DNA from: Jejuia algarum
GTDB lineage: Bacteria; Bacteroidota; Bacteroidia; Flavobacteriales; Flavobacteriaceae
DNA length: 64,000 nt
Direction: 5' to 3'
Assembly: GCA_947495775.1 (NCBI GenBank)
Contig: CANMAQ010000005.1
Coordinates: 1 to 64,000, forward strand
Shown here: positions 8,665-17,846 of the stretch, in pieces
How positions within the stretch are numbered: position 1 is the stretch's first letter
How the letters are laid out: each line of letters begins with the position of its first letter
The notes under the pieces: model-generated
Databases searched by the model: none
Seen by the model: the letters and a program-made list of their open reading frames with translations, nothing else
What the model was told of the DNA's origin: nothing
Position numbers and translations under genes: made by a program

Positions 8665-8692
8665 GAGATAAATTTAATATTTATCTCTTTTT
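8660..8692 (+). terminator. Hairpin terminator after the ATPase operon
   Basis: The inverted repeat AAAAAGAGATAAAT/ATTTATCTCTTTTT has a perfect 14-bp stem and a 5-nt loop, with a T-rich 3' side. It is AT-symmetric, so it could act for both converging operons. Confidence 0.65.
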
Positions 8693-8828
8693 ATTTCACT
8701 GAATATCAGTTGTTTATAGTAGGTGATTCGATACTTATCTTATCTGCTTTGTTTTATTTTTTTTGACTTAAGATATTGTTTTTCATGGTTTTATGGTTCG
8801 AATCCTTTAAAGTCTGAAAATAATATTT

Positions 8829-9257
8829 TTAATGAATTTCTTTTTTCACTTCACTATATTGATTCATAGCCATTTCATGGTCGTATTTACAACACCCAGG
8901 TAAACCGTCGTAAGCATCTATATCACCTGCCACTTTTTCGGTATCGTAACCTGAAGCTGCAATTGCTTTGTGAATTGCCATTGCATCGGTTTTCGAATCA
9001 TCAAAAGAAACATCTATTTTCTTTTTATCGACATCCCAATTGGCACTTGCAACACCTTCAACACCGTTAGCTGCCTTTTCGATAGTGCTTTTACACATAC
9101 CGCAATTTCCTCTTACACCAAAAGACAACTCTTTCATTGCCATATCTTTAGATATTTCAGTAGTTGTTGTAGTTTCTGTTTCTTTTTTGGTTTCGTTTTT
9201 ACAACTTGTTAAACCTAACGCTGCTATTACAGCGATACTTAAAATTACTCTCTTCAT
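8829..9257 (-). CDS. Periplasmic HMA-domain metallochaperone lipoprotein
   Basis: The 142-aa lipoprotein has signal MKRVILSIAVIAALGLTSC with lipobox Cys19. A Thr/Lys/Glu-rich linker (20–40) leads to an HMA domain (about 43–110) whose metal loop is GNCGMCKST, keeping the C-x-x-C. A C-terminal GLPGCCKYDHEM segment offers a second thiol/His site. Its place at the end of a cus-type efflux operon suggests it delivers metal to the pump in the periplasm, like CusF in role but not in fold. It starts 20 bp after the adaptor gene. Confidence 0.83.
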   Translation of the reverse strand: MKRVILSIAVIAALGLTSCKNETKKETETTTTTEISKDMAMKELSFGVRGNCGMCKSTIEKAANGVEGVASANWDVDKKKIDVSFDDSKTDAMAIHKAIAASGYDTEKVAGDIDAYDGLPGCCKYDHEMAMNQYSEVKKEIH

Positions 9258-9277
9258 TGTTTAAAATTTAATTGTTA

Positions 9278-11050
9278 TTATTCTATTATTTGTTTTACTT
9301 CTCCACAGGTTAGCATTGCATCACCAAAATATGGATTGATTACTTTTTCTTCTTTGCTCAACCAAAACGCACCCTTGTTATTATCTGCCATTGGACAAAA
9401 TTCTAAATAGACTTTTTCATTTACACCAAATAGTTGAACAGCATTGATTAGATGTGATGACAAATGCTTGAAATGGTCTCTTTGTGCTTTTATATCGGAC
9501 GCTTTAGAAATAGAAGTTGTAGAAGATTTAATTTCCTTTTCTAATGACATCCAATGTTTATGCGCCTTATTATCTGATAACAATTTCATATCTACTTTGG
9601 TTAAATTGTTTAGTAAAGTAGATGCGCTTGTTGAAGCACTTTTTGAATCTTCTTTTACTAAAGCATCTTTTAAATTGATATACTCATTGTAAACACTATT
9701 TAACTGTTGTTGAAATTTCTCTGATACTTCCAAACGTTCATTCATATTGGTGTGGTCTGTTTCTTTGTTGGATGAATTGTTATCCATACCTAAATGACCT
9801 TCGTGACCAGTCATTACTTTACCACCATCTTTATTCATCATTGATTTCTTGCCTTGTAATTGTGCTGCTGCATCAACCGTAAAGGCTCCGTTAGTCACTA
9901 TTTCATTTCCAACAAATAAACCTTCTACAACTTCATATTCATTACCAATTTGATTGCCTAATTTAATTTCACGCATTTCAAAAATAGGTTGGTCAGGATT
10001 TGTTTTAAGATACACCACAGAACGCTCACCTGTCCATAACACAGCAGATGCTGGAATAGATAAAGCTTCTTTATTTTCATTCTTAACACCATCAATATTT
10101 GCGGTTACAAACATTCCTGGTTTAAATACATCATCCTTGTTGTTTAGAACCACACGCAAGGTTACTGTTCTTGTTTTTGTGTTTAAAACTGGGTCTATAA
10201 AATCGACTTTACCTCTAAATTCTTTATTAGAATAGGCATTGGTTGTAATCATTACTTCCTGTCCTTTTTCAAACAAATCAATCTGATTTTCATACACATC
10301 AAAATTTCCCCAAACTGTGTTTAGATTGGCAATTTTTAATAAAGGTTGACCTTGTTTAATATAATCACCTTGCTCTACCAGTTTTTCTGCGACAGTTCCT
10401 GAAACTGTTGCATACACAGGAAAGTTTTCCTTCACTTTTTGGGTTTCTTCAATCTGATTGATTTGATTTTCAGAGAGCTTCCAAAGTTTTAATTTATTAC
10501 GCACTGCTTTGTATAACGCAGGTTGTGATTCTTTTAAAGATGCTGCTGTAATGAGTTCTTGTTGTGCTGCATACAATTCTGGCGAATAAATAGTTGCCAA
10601 TAATTTACCTTTACGGACTTCTTCGCCAGTAAAACTCACATTTAAACGTTCAATTCTTCCAGAGAAATAACTGACTTGTACTGCATTGGCTTCTTCATTT
10701 TCAGCAATTTTACCAGATAGTTTTATGGTATTGCCTTCTAGATTGCCTTTACCAACAACAGTTGTTTGGATATTTGCCAGAGCCATTGCATTTTCAGTCA
10801 GTTTAAATTCGTCTACTGCCAAACCATCAGCGCCAGCTTCTGAAGGAATTAAATCCATACCACAAATGGGGCAATCTCCTGCTTCTGGTTGCATAATCTG
10901 TGGATGCATTGAACAGGTCCACATTTGATTGGTTTCTGTAACTGCATCGTGATTATGGTCTGTTTCGTCTTTTGATGAGCCACCAAAGAGTATCCACCCT
11001 AAAAGTAGACCTACAGCTAATATTCCAATATATATTATATACTTTTTCAT
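9278..11050 (-). CDS. cusB: RND efflux periplasmic adaptor, CusB-type
   Basis: The 590-aa membrane-fusion protein has an N-terminal membrane anchor (about 4–23) and a heavy-metal-binding domain with the pattern CSMHPQI...GDCPICGMDL (about 45–66). The HlyD-like hairpin, lipoyl and β-barrel body spans about 85–400. A Met/His-rich linker (MTGHEGHLGMD and neighbours, about 413–440) leads to a C-terminal DUF3347-type domain (about 445–585). It should link the inner-membrane pump to the TolC channel for Cu(I)/Ag(I) or related metals. One base separates it from the preceding gene. Confidence 0.9.
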   Translation of the reverse strand: MKKYIIYIGILAVGLLLGWILFGGSSKDETDHNHDAVTETNQMWTCSMHPQIMQPEAGDCPICGMDLIPSEAGADGLAVDEFKLTENAMALANIQTTVVGKGNLEGNTIKLSGKIAENEEANAVQVSYFSGRIERLNVSFTGEEVRKGKLLATIYSPELYAAQQELITAASLKESQPALYKAVRNKLKLWKLSENQINQIEETQKVKENFPVYATVSGTVAEKLVEQGDYIKQGQPLLKIANLNTVWGNFDVYENQIDLFEKGQEVMITTNAYSNKEFRGKVDFIDPVLNTKTRTVTLRVVLNNKDDVFKPGMFVTANIDGVKNENKEALSIPASAVLWTGERSVVYLKTNPDQPIFEMREIKLGNQIGNEYEVVEGLFVGNEIVTNGAFTVDAAAQLQGKKSMMNKDGGKVMTGHEGHLGMDNNSSNKETDHTNMNERLEVSEKFQQQLNSVYNEYINLKDALVKEDSKSASTSASTLLNNLTKVDMKLLSDNKAHKHWMSLEKEIKSSTTSISKASDIKAQRDHFKHLSSHLINAVQLFGVNEKVYLEFCPMADNNKGAFWLSKEEKVINPYFGDAMLTCGEVKQIIE

Positions 11051-11051
11051 T

Positions 11052-11789
11052 TTAAAAGATGTTTAATAACATTAATATTGCCATTACAATCATAATAGCA
11101 TTTTCAATAAAAGTGGCTTCTGTCATAGGTAATTTTAAAGCAGTACCTAAACACGCACATTGTATTGATTTTTTGTCCAATAATGTTTTTGTTACTCCAA
11201 TAGTTGTTATCCCTAATACTATTAGTGTAATTTTTAAGGCTATATTGATTTCAAACCGCATTAAAAACATTAGTCCTAAAGCTGTTTCAATAAATGGATA
11301 AACTTTCCCATAAAAAGGAACACGTTTAGCTAAAGGGTCGTACATACGGAAGGATTCAGGAAAACCTTTTAAATCTAACATCTTGAAAAAACTAAAAACA
11401 ATGTAGAATAAGCCCATAAAGTCGAGCATAAACGCACTCCAACTCCAATTTTTATAATGTAATAATATACTTGCTGTTGCTATATAAAAGATGATTAGCA
11501 ATAGTGGTTTGAGTTGTTGTAATTTGCTTTTTTCTTCTTCAATTTCAAAAGTTGAAGATTGCGTAGAAGTAAAAACATTTTTTACCTCTTTTTGAGTTAT
11601 GGTATATTTTGATGCTAAGGATTTTTGAAGTTCTACAATATCAATATGTTTATCCATAGTTATTGTTGCTTCTTGATTTTCAAGATTAACTTCGACATCG
11701 GAAACATCATCTATATCTCTTAAACTTTTTTCTACAGATGCTTTACAACTGCCACAGGTCATTCCTTTTATTATATATATATGTTTCAT
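11052..11789 (-). CDS. HMA domain fused to MauE/DoxX-like membrane domain
   Basis: The 245-aa protein opens with an HMA domain (residues 1–65, metal loop GMTCGSCKASVE). A linker follows, then four membrane helices (about 93–112, 118–137, 165–180 and 183–200, with a last one near 225–244). The C-terminal half has the MauE-type signature of a Cys pair (CACLGT), then LPMTEATFIEN. MauE-like proteins handle disulfide or redox steps in the periplasm. The fusion suggests a metal-linked thiol function at the membrane, which is an inference. It lies between the TolC and CusB genes with gaps of 4 and 1 bp. Confidence 0.78.
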   Translation of the reverse strand: MKHIYIIKGMTCGSCKASVEKSLRDIDDVSDVEVNLENQEATITMDKHIDIVELQKSLASKYTITQKEVKNVFTSTQSSTFEIEEEKSKLQQLKPLLLIIFYIATASILLHYKNWSWSAFMLDFMGLFYIVFSFFKMLDLKGFPESFRMYDPLAKRVPFYGKVYPFIETALGLMFLMRFEINIALKITLIVLGITTIGVTKTLLDKKSIQCACLGTALKLPMTEATFIENAIMIVMAILMLLNIF

Positions 11790-11793
11790 TTGT

Positions 11794-13011
11794 TTACTGA
11801 ATTAAATAGTTGATAATTGTACTTTGCACATAGTAAGTCTTCACAGATTCTATTTGGTTCATTTGAAACTTTAGTTGCAACTCTTGAATATCCAAAACAT
11901 CATTAAAATCAATCGTTCCTGTTTCATAGCTTTTGATTAAAATATCTTCTGCATCTTTAGCTTGCTTTAAGTTTTTGGTTTGGGTAGCATAACTTATTCT
12001 TGCAGAAATGCGTTCGTTAATCGCTTTGTCTAAAAGAGTTTCCAATGAATTTAAACGTTCCTGTTTTTGAGCAGTAATTTCCTGCTGTTGCAACTCATTT
12101 TGTTTGGTTTGGGATTTATATTTCTTATTGAAAATTGGTATGGACACTGACACCATTGGCATTACAATATCTTTTCCGTTGTTACTAAAATCCATATTTG
12201 GTCTTTCAGCAACATTGATATAATCTAACCCAAAACCAATCATTGGACTGCTTTCTTTTTGATTTAATAATTCTGATTGCTCTATGGATTGATAGAGTTT
12301 ATCATATTTTAGTAATTCAGGATGTAATGCTAAATTTTCAGAAGTAATATCAAAGTCTTCTGAAGGTATCAGTAAACTATCTACCACATTCACAGTAACA
12401 TCATTATCTCTATTCAATAAATTATTGAAGTTAGTTTGTTCTGCTAAAAATTGTTGTTGCAATACATCTTTTAATTGTTGCATTTCGTTTTGACGCATTT
12501 GCAATCGCAACACATCTACTGCGGATGCTTTACCAACTTCAACAGAAGTTAATGCCAACGTCTCATAAGTTTCTAATAGTTTGATGTTTTCAGTTAAGAC
12601 TTCTTGCTTTGCTTTGTTGGCGTATAGATTATAATAGGATTGTGATACCGAAGCTATTAGTTTTCGCTTTGCGATAACAATGTCTTCGTATTTAGCATCC
12701 GCTAATGAACTCACGTAATTTTCTCTCGAAGTAATAGTCCCAAACCACGGTAACATTTGTTTTGCTGACACTTTAAAGCGTTGCGCACCTGTTCTTGTTT
12801 CTGGCTCACTTACAAAATAGCCTACACCAAATTCGGTATTGGGAATGGTATTCACTTCGTTTACTTTTTCAGAAGCTCTTTTGTATTGTAACTCGAACTT
12901 TTGAATTTCTGGATTGTTTGATTCTGCTTCTTGAATGTAGGATTGAAGCTCTTGTGCTTTCGCGAAAGCGGAAACAAACAAAATGCTGATTATTAGAATT
13001 ATATTTTTCAT
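11794..13011 (-). CDS. cusC: TolC-family outer-membrane efflux channel
   Basis: The 405-aa exported protein has a signal peptide cut after AKAQ (about residue 19). It consists of two OEP repeats of long helices separated by short β segments; coiled-coil character is clear around 120–200 and 310–400. Family length is usual for the shorter Bacteroidota TolC homologs. It should form the outer-membrane exit for the CusA/CusB complex. Its ATG overlaps the CusA stop by 4 bp, so the pair is translationally coupled. Confidence 0.88.
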   Translation of the reverse strand: MKNIILIISILFVSAFAKAQELQSYIQEAESNNPEIQKFELQYKRASEKVNEVNTIPNTEFGVGYFVSEPETRTGAQRFKVSAKQMLPWFGTITSRENYVSSLADAKYEDIVIAKRKLIASVSQSYYNLYANKAKQEVLTENIKLLETYETLALTSVEVGKASAVDVLRLQMRQNEMQQLKDVLQQQFLAEQTNFNNLLNRDNDVTVNVVDSLLIPSEDFDITSENLALHPELLKYDKLYQSIEQSELLNQKESSPMIGFGLDYINVAERPNMDFSNNGKDIVMPMVSVSIPIFNKKYKSQTKQNELQQQEITAQKQERLNSLETLLDKAINERISARISYATQTKNLKQAKDAEDILIKSYETGTIDFNDVLDIQELQLKFQMNQIESVKTYYVQSTIINYLIQ

Positions 13012-16000
13012 TTTGATGTTCTTTTAAGTTGAACTTCTGCTTTCCAGCTGTACAATACTGGTACAACAAACAAAGTGATTAAGGCAATGAGCATTCCACC
13101 GAAACTTGGTATTGCCATAGGAATCATAATATCGCTTCCTCGTCCAGTGGATGTAAGTATTGGTAATAATGCTAAAATCGTGGTCGCTGTAGTCATTAAA
13201 CAGGGTCTGATTCGTTTTTCACCTGCTTCAACTACTGATGCTCTAATTTCCTTTTTATTATCTGGTGTGTTTCTATCAAATGTTTGGGTTAAATAAGTTG
13301 CCATTACTACACCATCATCGGTTGCAATACCGAAGAGTGCAATAAACCCAACCCAAACTGCTACACTTAAATTAATAGGATGCATCTGGAATAAGTCTCG
13401 TATATTTTCCCCAAAGAAATTGAAGTTTAAAAACCAACCTTGGCCATAGAGCCATATCATTATAAAACCACCTGCAAACGCTACTGCAATACCTGTGAAT
13501 ACCATTAGTGATGTCCCTATAGAACGGAATTGGAAATACAGAATTAAGAAAATGATTGCCAAGGCTAAAGGCACAACAACCGACAAAGTTTTTTCTGCTC
13601 TTAACTGATTTTCATACGTTCCTGTGAATGCATAGTTGATTCCTTTTGGTACAATTAGCTCACCAGAATCTATCTTTTCTTGGATTAGTACTTGTGCATT
13701 TTCAACAACGCTTACTTCTGCAAAACCATCCATTTTATCGAATAGCACATAACCAACTAAAAAGGTATCTTCACTTTTAATGACTTGTGGACCTTGTTCG
13801 TATCGAATGGTTGCCAATTCACTTAAAGGCAGAGGACTCCCTTTTTCAACAGGGACGTAAATTTGTTGTAAATCGGTAGGATTTGCTCGTAACTCTCTTG
13901 GATAACGTACGCGCACACCATAACGCTCTCTACCTTCAACGGTTTGGGTTAATACCATTCCGCCAACTGCAATTTTAAGTACATCTTGTACATTTTGTAT
14001 TGAAATACCATAACGTGCAATTTTTTCTCTATCAATATCAATTAACAAATAGGGTTTCCCTACTATACGGTCTGCAAAAACAGCTTCTTTTTTAACACCT
14101 TCAGCTTGTTTTAAAATGTCTTCCAATTGTACGCCAAATGCTTCAATCTGCTTTAAATCTTGACCTTTCACTTTGATTCCCATTGGCGCACGCATTCCTG
14201 TTTGCAGCATTACCAATCGGGTTTCAATAGGTTGTAGTTTTGGTGCAGAAGTGACACCAGGTAGTTTGGTGACTCTTACAATTTCATTCCAAATATCGTC
14301 GGGTGACTGTATTTCTGGTCGCCAATTGCGATAGAACTCGCCATTGTCATCTTCTATTAATTGAAACCTTTTTACCGAGCTTAAAGTGACATTTTCAGAA
14401 TTATTTGGATTTGCAATAAATCGCCCATCTTTTAACTCAAATAAACCATCATCATTGACTTTATAGCGTTGGCGTTGTCCTTTTTCATTCAGCATATATT
14501 CTGGTTTGTACTGAATGATATTTTCATACATTGATAGCGGTGCTGGGTCTAAAGCTGATTCTGTTCTACCTGCTTTACCAACTACGGTTTCAATCTCTGG
14601 AATACTGGCTACTGCCATATCTAATTGTTGTAAAACCCGTTTATTTTCTTCTACACCAGAATGTGGCATCGAGGTTGGCATTAGTAAAAAAGAACCTTCT
14701 TTTAATGATGGCATAAACTCTTTACCTGTATTTTTCATAATGAAAAAACCTGCAATTACAATAGCTGTTGGTACTGATAGAAAGAGCAACTTATTATCTA
14801 AACACCACCTTAAAATGCGTGTGTAGTATTTGATAAATAAAGAGAAAACACCCAATAACCCAAAGCAAATAACACTAACGAAAATGAGATTCCAAAAAAT
14901 GCTTTTATCAACGCCTAATGGTCTCCAATATTCGGCTAATAAGAATACTATTGCTGATGCTGAAATAATAATATTAATAAGGTTAGCTTGTTTGTCTGTT
15001 ATCTTATTTTGAAGATTGAAAAGTGCTGTAATTCCAAAAGCTATTAATACCAACCCTAACCAATACCCATAAATAATTGCAGCGATACCTAATGCTATTA
15101 AAACACCATTTAAAACATATTTAAAAGTGTTTTTAATGCTTTTCTTTCGGAATAAGAATGCAGCAAATGGTGGGATTAAAAATAAAGCTACAATTATAGA
15201 TGCTGTTAATGCAAAAGTTTTTGTGAATGCTAATGGTCTGAATAATTTTCCCTCCGCTCCAATCATCGTAAATACGGGAATGAAACTAATAATGGTGGTC
15301 ATTACTGCGGTAACGATTGCGCCAGATACTTCAGCGGTTGCGTTGTAAACTACCGTATTAATGGATTGTTTTCCATCATCTTCATCTAAATGCCGAATGA
15401 TGTTTTCTGAAAGTATGACACCAACATCGACCATCGTTCCAATAGCAATAGCAATACCAGATAATGCGACAATATTAGCATCGACACCAAAGAGTTTCAT
15501 CGCTATAAACACCATTAAAACTGCTACTGGTAGTAGTCCAGAAATTAGTACTGAAGCACGAAGATTAAACACCATAATGATTATGACCAAAATGGTTATA
15601 AGTATTTCTAAAGTCAATGCTTCGTTAAGTGTGCCTAATGTTTCTTGTATCAGTTCTGTTCTGTCATAAAAAGGCACTATGGTAACTTGTGATGTTCTAC
15701 CATCCGCTAATACTTTTGAAGGTAACCCTGCGCTTAACTCATTAATTTTTTCCTTTACGTTATTAATGACTTCCATTGGGTTCGCGCCATAACGAGCAAC
15801 AACAACAGCACCAACAACCTCTGCACCTTCTTTATCTAATAAGCCACGTCTGGTTGCAGGACCTAATGAGACTTTTCCAATATCCTTTATCCTAATTGAA
15901 GTATAATCTTCTGAAGTGACTACTGCATTTTCGATGTCTGAAATGGATTTTACATACCCCAAACCACGAACTAAATATTCGACTTGGTTAATTTCCAAAG

Positions 16001-16715
16001 TTTGTGCACCTATGTCCTTATTGCTTTCCTTAACTGCTTTTACAACGTGATGCAATCCAATATTATATTGACGCATTAATTCTGGATTAACATCCACTTG
16101 GTACTCTTGAACATAACCACCAATAGAAGCAACCTCTGAAACACCACTTGCAGAGGACAACGAATACTTTACATAGTAATCCTGAATACTGCGTAACTCT
16201 TGCAAATCCCAACCACCAGTTACATTTCCGGTTTCATCACGACCTTCAAGCGTGTACCAAAATATTTGTCCTAATCCTGTGGCATCGGGACCCAAAGCAG
16301 GATTAACACCTTCGGGTAATAAACCACTTGGTAAGGAATTGAGTTTTTCGAGAATACGACTTCTACTCCAATAAAATTCTATGTCTTCTTCAAAAATTAT
16401 ATAGATACTGGAAAAACCAAACATCGAAGAACTACGTATGGTTTTAACTCCCGGAATTCCCAAAAGTGATGTGGTTAGCGGGTAGGTAATTTGGTCTTCT
16501 ATATCTTGTGGCGAACGACCATCCCATTTGGTAAAAACGATTTGTTGGTTTTCCCCTATATCCGGTATGGCATCTACAGCCACGGGATTGCTTGGTAAGA
16601 ATCCTGTATCCCAATTGAAAGGTGCGTTGACTGTTCCCCAACCTATAAAGAGAACTAATAATAAAACTGCTACGAGTTTATTTTCTATTAAAAATTTGAT
16701 GCTTTTATTTAGCAT
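13008..16715 (-). CDS. cusA: Heavy-metal RND efflux pump, CusA/CzcA family
   Basis: The 1235-aa inner-membrane pump starts MLNKSIKFLIENKL. An upstream in-frame ATG (16772) would add 19 polar residues before the first helix and is less likely. The RND layout is complete: a first helix near 10–30, a large periplasmic loop, helices 2–6 with an extra insertion of hydrophobic helices at about 525–640, a second periplasmic loop and the last helices. Relay-type acidic residues lie in helix 4 (MVDVGVILSENI), and ATDDGVVMATY is in the second half. It uses proton motive force to export Cu/Ag or Zn/Co/Cd; the ion cannot be fixed from sequence alone. Confidence 0.93.
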   Translation of the reverse strand: MLNKSIKFLIENKLVAVLLLVLFIGWGTVNAPFNWDTGFLPSNPVAVDAIPDIGENQQIVFTKWDGRSPQDIEDQITYPLTTSLLGIPGVKTIRSSSMFGFSSIYIIFEEDIEFYWSRSRILEKLNSLPSGLLPEGVNPALGPDATGLGQIFWYTLEGRDETGNVTGGWDLQELRSIQDYYVKYSLSSASGVSEVASIGGYVQEYQVDVNPELMRQYNIGLHHVVKAVKESNKDIGAQTLEINQVEYLVRGLGYVKSISDIENAVVTSEDYTSIRIKDIGKVSLGPATRRGLLDKEGAEVVGAVVVARYGANPMEVINNVKEKINELSAGLPSKVLADGRTSQVTIVPFYDRTELIQETLGTLNEALTLEILITILVIIIMVFNLRASVLISGLLPVAVLMVFIAMKLFGVDANIVALSGIAIAIGTMVDVGVILSENIIRHLDEDDGKQSINTVVYNATAEVSGAIVTAVMTTIISFIPVFTMIGAEGKLFRPLAFTKTFALTASIIVALFLIPPFAAFLFRKKSIKNTFKYVLNGVLIALGIAAIIYGYWLGLVLIAFGITALFNLQNKITDKQANLINIIISASAIVFLLAEYWRPLGVDKSIFWNLIFVSVICFGLLGVFSLFIKYYTRILRWCLDNKLLFLSVPTAIVIAGFFIMKNTGKEFMPSLKEGSFLLMPTSMPHSGVEENKRVLQQLDMAVASIPEIETVVGKAGRTESALDPAPLSMYENIIQYKPEYMLNEKGQRQRYKVNDDGLFELKDGRFIANPNNSENVTLSSVKRFQLIEDDNGEFYRNWRPEIQSPDDIWNEIVRVTKLPGVTSAPKLQPIETRLVMLQTGMRAPMGIKVKGQDLKQIEAFGVQLEDILKQAEGVKKEAVFADRIVGKPYLLIDIDREKIARYGISIQNVQDVLKIAVGGMVLTQTVEGRERYGVRVRYPRELRANPTDLQQIYVPVEKGSPLPLSELATIRYEQGPQVIKSEDTFLVGYVLFDKMDGFAEVSVVENAQVLIQEKIDSGELIVPKGINYAFTGTYENQLRAEKTLSVVVPLALAIIFLILYFQFRSIGTSLMVFTGIAVAFAGGFIMIWLYGQGWFLNFNFFGENIRDLFQMHPINLSVAVWVGFIALFGIATDDGVVMATYLTQTFDRNTPDNKKEIRASVVEAGEKRIRPCLMTTATTILALLPILTSTGRGSDIMIPMAIPSFGGMLIALITLFVVPVLYSWKAEVQLKRTSK

Positions 16716-16824
16716 TGGCTTTGATAATTTAACAATTAGACATTGGTGTTTGGAAAACACCGAATACAGCAAATTATCCTTACGACATTGCTGTCATAGG
16801 ATAAAAAAGTCTATTGTTTAAAAA

Positions 16825-17238
16825 TCAAATTAAGTATGTCTCGTCAATCTTGTAGAGTTGCCTGACGACGAGTGGTGGTTTGTATTCTTCGTAAGTAGAT
16901 ACATTATTGTCTAAACCTTCAAAAAGGTTAATATAAGTATAAACAAATGAAGCTATAAATAGGTGTTGCTCAAACGTAATTTTATCAACTTGCAGTTGTA
17001 GTTCATCTTGACCTTCAAATGCTAATTGTTCATCATTACAACAATTTTTCTTGGTAATAGAACACCCTTCAGTAGATGGTTTATCCATTTCCATTCCGCA
17101 ACCTTTGGCTTTTTGAAATATGGCAGTTTCTACTAAAGTATCTCCACAATAATGCATATTCACAGTAAATGACATTGTAGAGAATAACACTACTAAAGCC
17201 ATTGCTAAAGACATTATTTTATGAATTATATTTTTCAT
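16825..17238 (-). CDS. HYC_CC_PP family small exported protein
   Basis: The 137-aa protein has a signal peptide (about 1–27) and the three features that name the family: MHYCGD (about 29–34), NCCND (about 65–69) and KPPL near the C-terminus (about 119–122). Further Cys/Met residues (GCGMEMD, EGCSI) suggest a soft-metal site. Members sit at the head of cus-like operons in Bacteroidota. It begins 523 bp before cusA's start in the same direction and 109 bp separate the two genes, so it is probably the first gene of the operon. Confidence 0.8.
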   Translation of the reverse strand: MKNIIHKIMSLAMALVVLFSTMSFTVNMHYCGDTLVETAIFQKAKGCGMEMDKPSTEGCSITKKNCCNDEQLAFEGQDELQLQVDKITFEQHLFIASFVYTYINLFEGLDNNVSTYEEYKPPLVVRQLYKIDETYLI

Positions 17239-17246
17239 CTATGAAG

Positions 17247-17254
17247 CAAAGATA
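17247..17254 (-). promoter_or_regulatory. Candidate −7 element of the cus operon
   Basis: On the minus strand TATCTTTG matches TAnnTTTG and ends 8 nt before the HYC_CC_PP ATG. No good TTG lies at the usual −33 spacing. The same octamer occupies almost the same position ahead of the plus-strand metal operon (2296–2303). Confidence 0.4.
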
Positions 17255-17443
17255 CAATTTTTAAAAAATTAAAATACAGAATAAGTTTTTGAGATATACC
17301 AAATGAATAAAGAGTGGCTAAATTTAATTGTCCTCCTCTTTTCTTTAAGCTCAAAAAGATAGAGAGAAAGAAGTGATTCTATTTTTTTATCTAAATACTT
17401 TATAGTATTCTGAAATCAAAAACGTGAACTTTTACAATTAATG

Positions 17444-17510
17444 AAACTCACTATAATCTCAAAATCTTGAAATAAAAAGTTCGATACTTCTCCTTCAGGG
17501 CTCACAAAAA
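17444..17510 (+). repeat. 67-bp direct repeat, copy 2
   Basis: Same length, orientation and termini as 8598–8664. It lies just outside the promoter of the cus operon, so the two copies bracket that operon (about 8.8 kb apart). Each copy is followed at once by a terminator-like hairpin of different sequence. Confidence 0.7.
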
Positions 17511-17539
17511 TCCTCACTATTTATTTAGTGGGGATTTTT
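17506..17539 (+). terminator. Hairpin with T-run
   Basis: AAAAATCCTCACTA pairs with TAGTGGGGATTTTT (one G·T wobble) around a 6-nt loop, followed by more T. It has the form of an intrinsic terminator, although no plus-strand gene ends just upstream. That supports the idea that repeat plus hairpin travel as a unit. Confidence 0.55.
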
Positions 17540-17846
17540 TGTTTTTAGACCACTAAATGAGGAATCTGATAGTGTCCCTCTGTATATGCATTGTATAACA
17601 TTCAATAAAAGAAAAATTGCTCATAAGATATTTTTTAACTTTGTTAATTATGATGTTTTGCAGATATTAAAACTTTTGATAAACGGAAGATTCAAAATCA
17701 TAAAAAAAGATAGTGTAAGCCTTGAATTAATAATTGAAAGATTTAAAAGACTACGACGCACTAATCTATAGAACTAAAGATATTTGAACTTAATGTTAGT
17801 ACGAAAATTGAAATTTTGCTTAAATTAATGAAACTTATTATTAAAA

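Larger units (their letters stand above)
8455..8828. other. Intergenic between convergent metal operons
   Basis: No gene is seen. It holds one copy of a 67-bp direct repeat (8598–8664), a hairpin terminator (8660–8692) and a tRNA T-arm-like word GGTTCGAATCC (8795–8805). No complete cloverleaf can be folded around that word. Confidence 0.6.
17239..17846. other. Intergenic, end of the metal region
   Basis: It holds the cus promoter candidate, the second 67-bp direct repeat (17444–17510) and a hairpin (17506–17539). An open frame at 17586–17771 has no recognisable feature and I do not call it. I see nothing else. Confidence 0.5.

Noticed and set aside
16716..16772. Longer cusA start at 16772
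   Set aside because: It adds 19 polar residues before the first membrane helix; 16715 gives the family's normal N-terminus.
17586..17771. 61-codon open frame between the cus operon and the NlpC/P60-like gene
   Set aside because: Lys/Ile-rich composition as expected from AT-rich DNA; no family or promoter.
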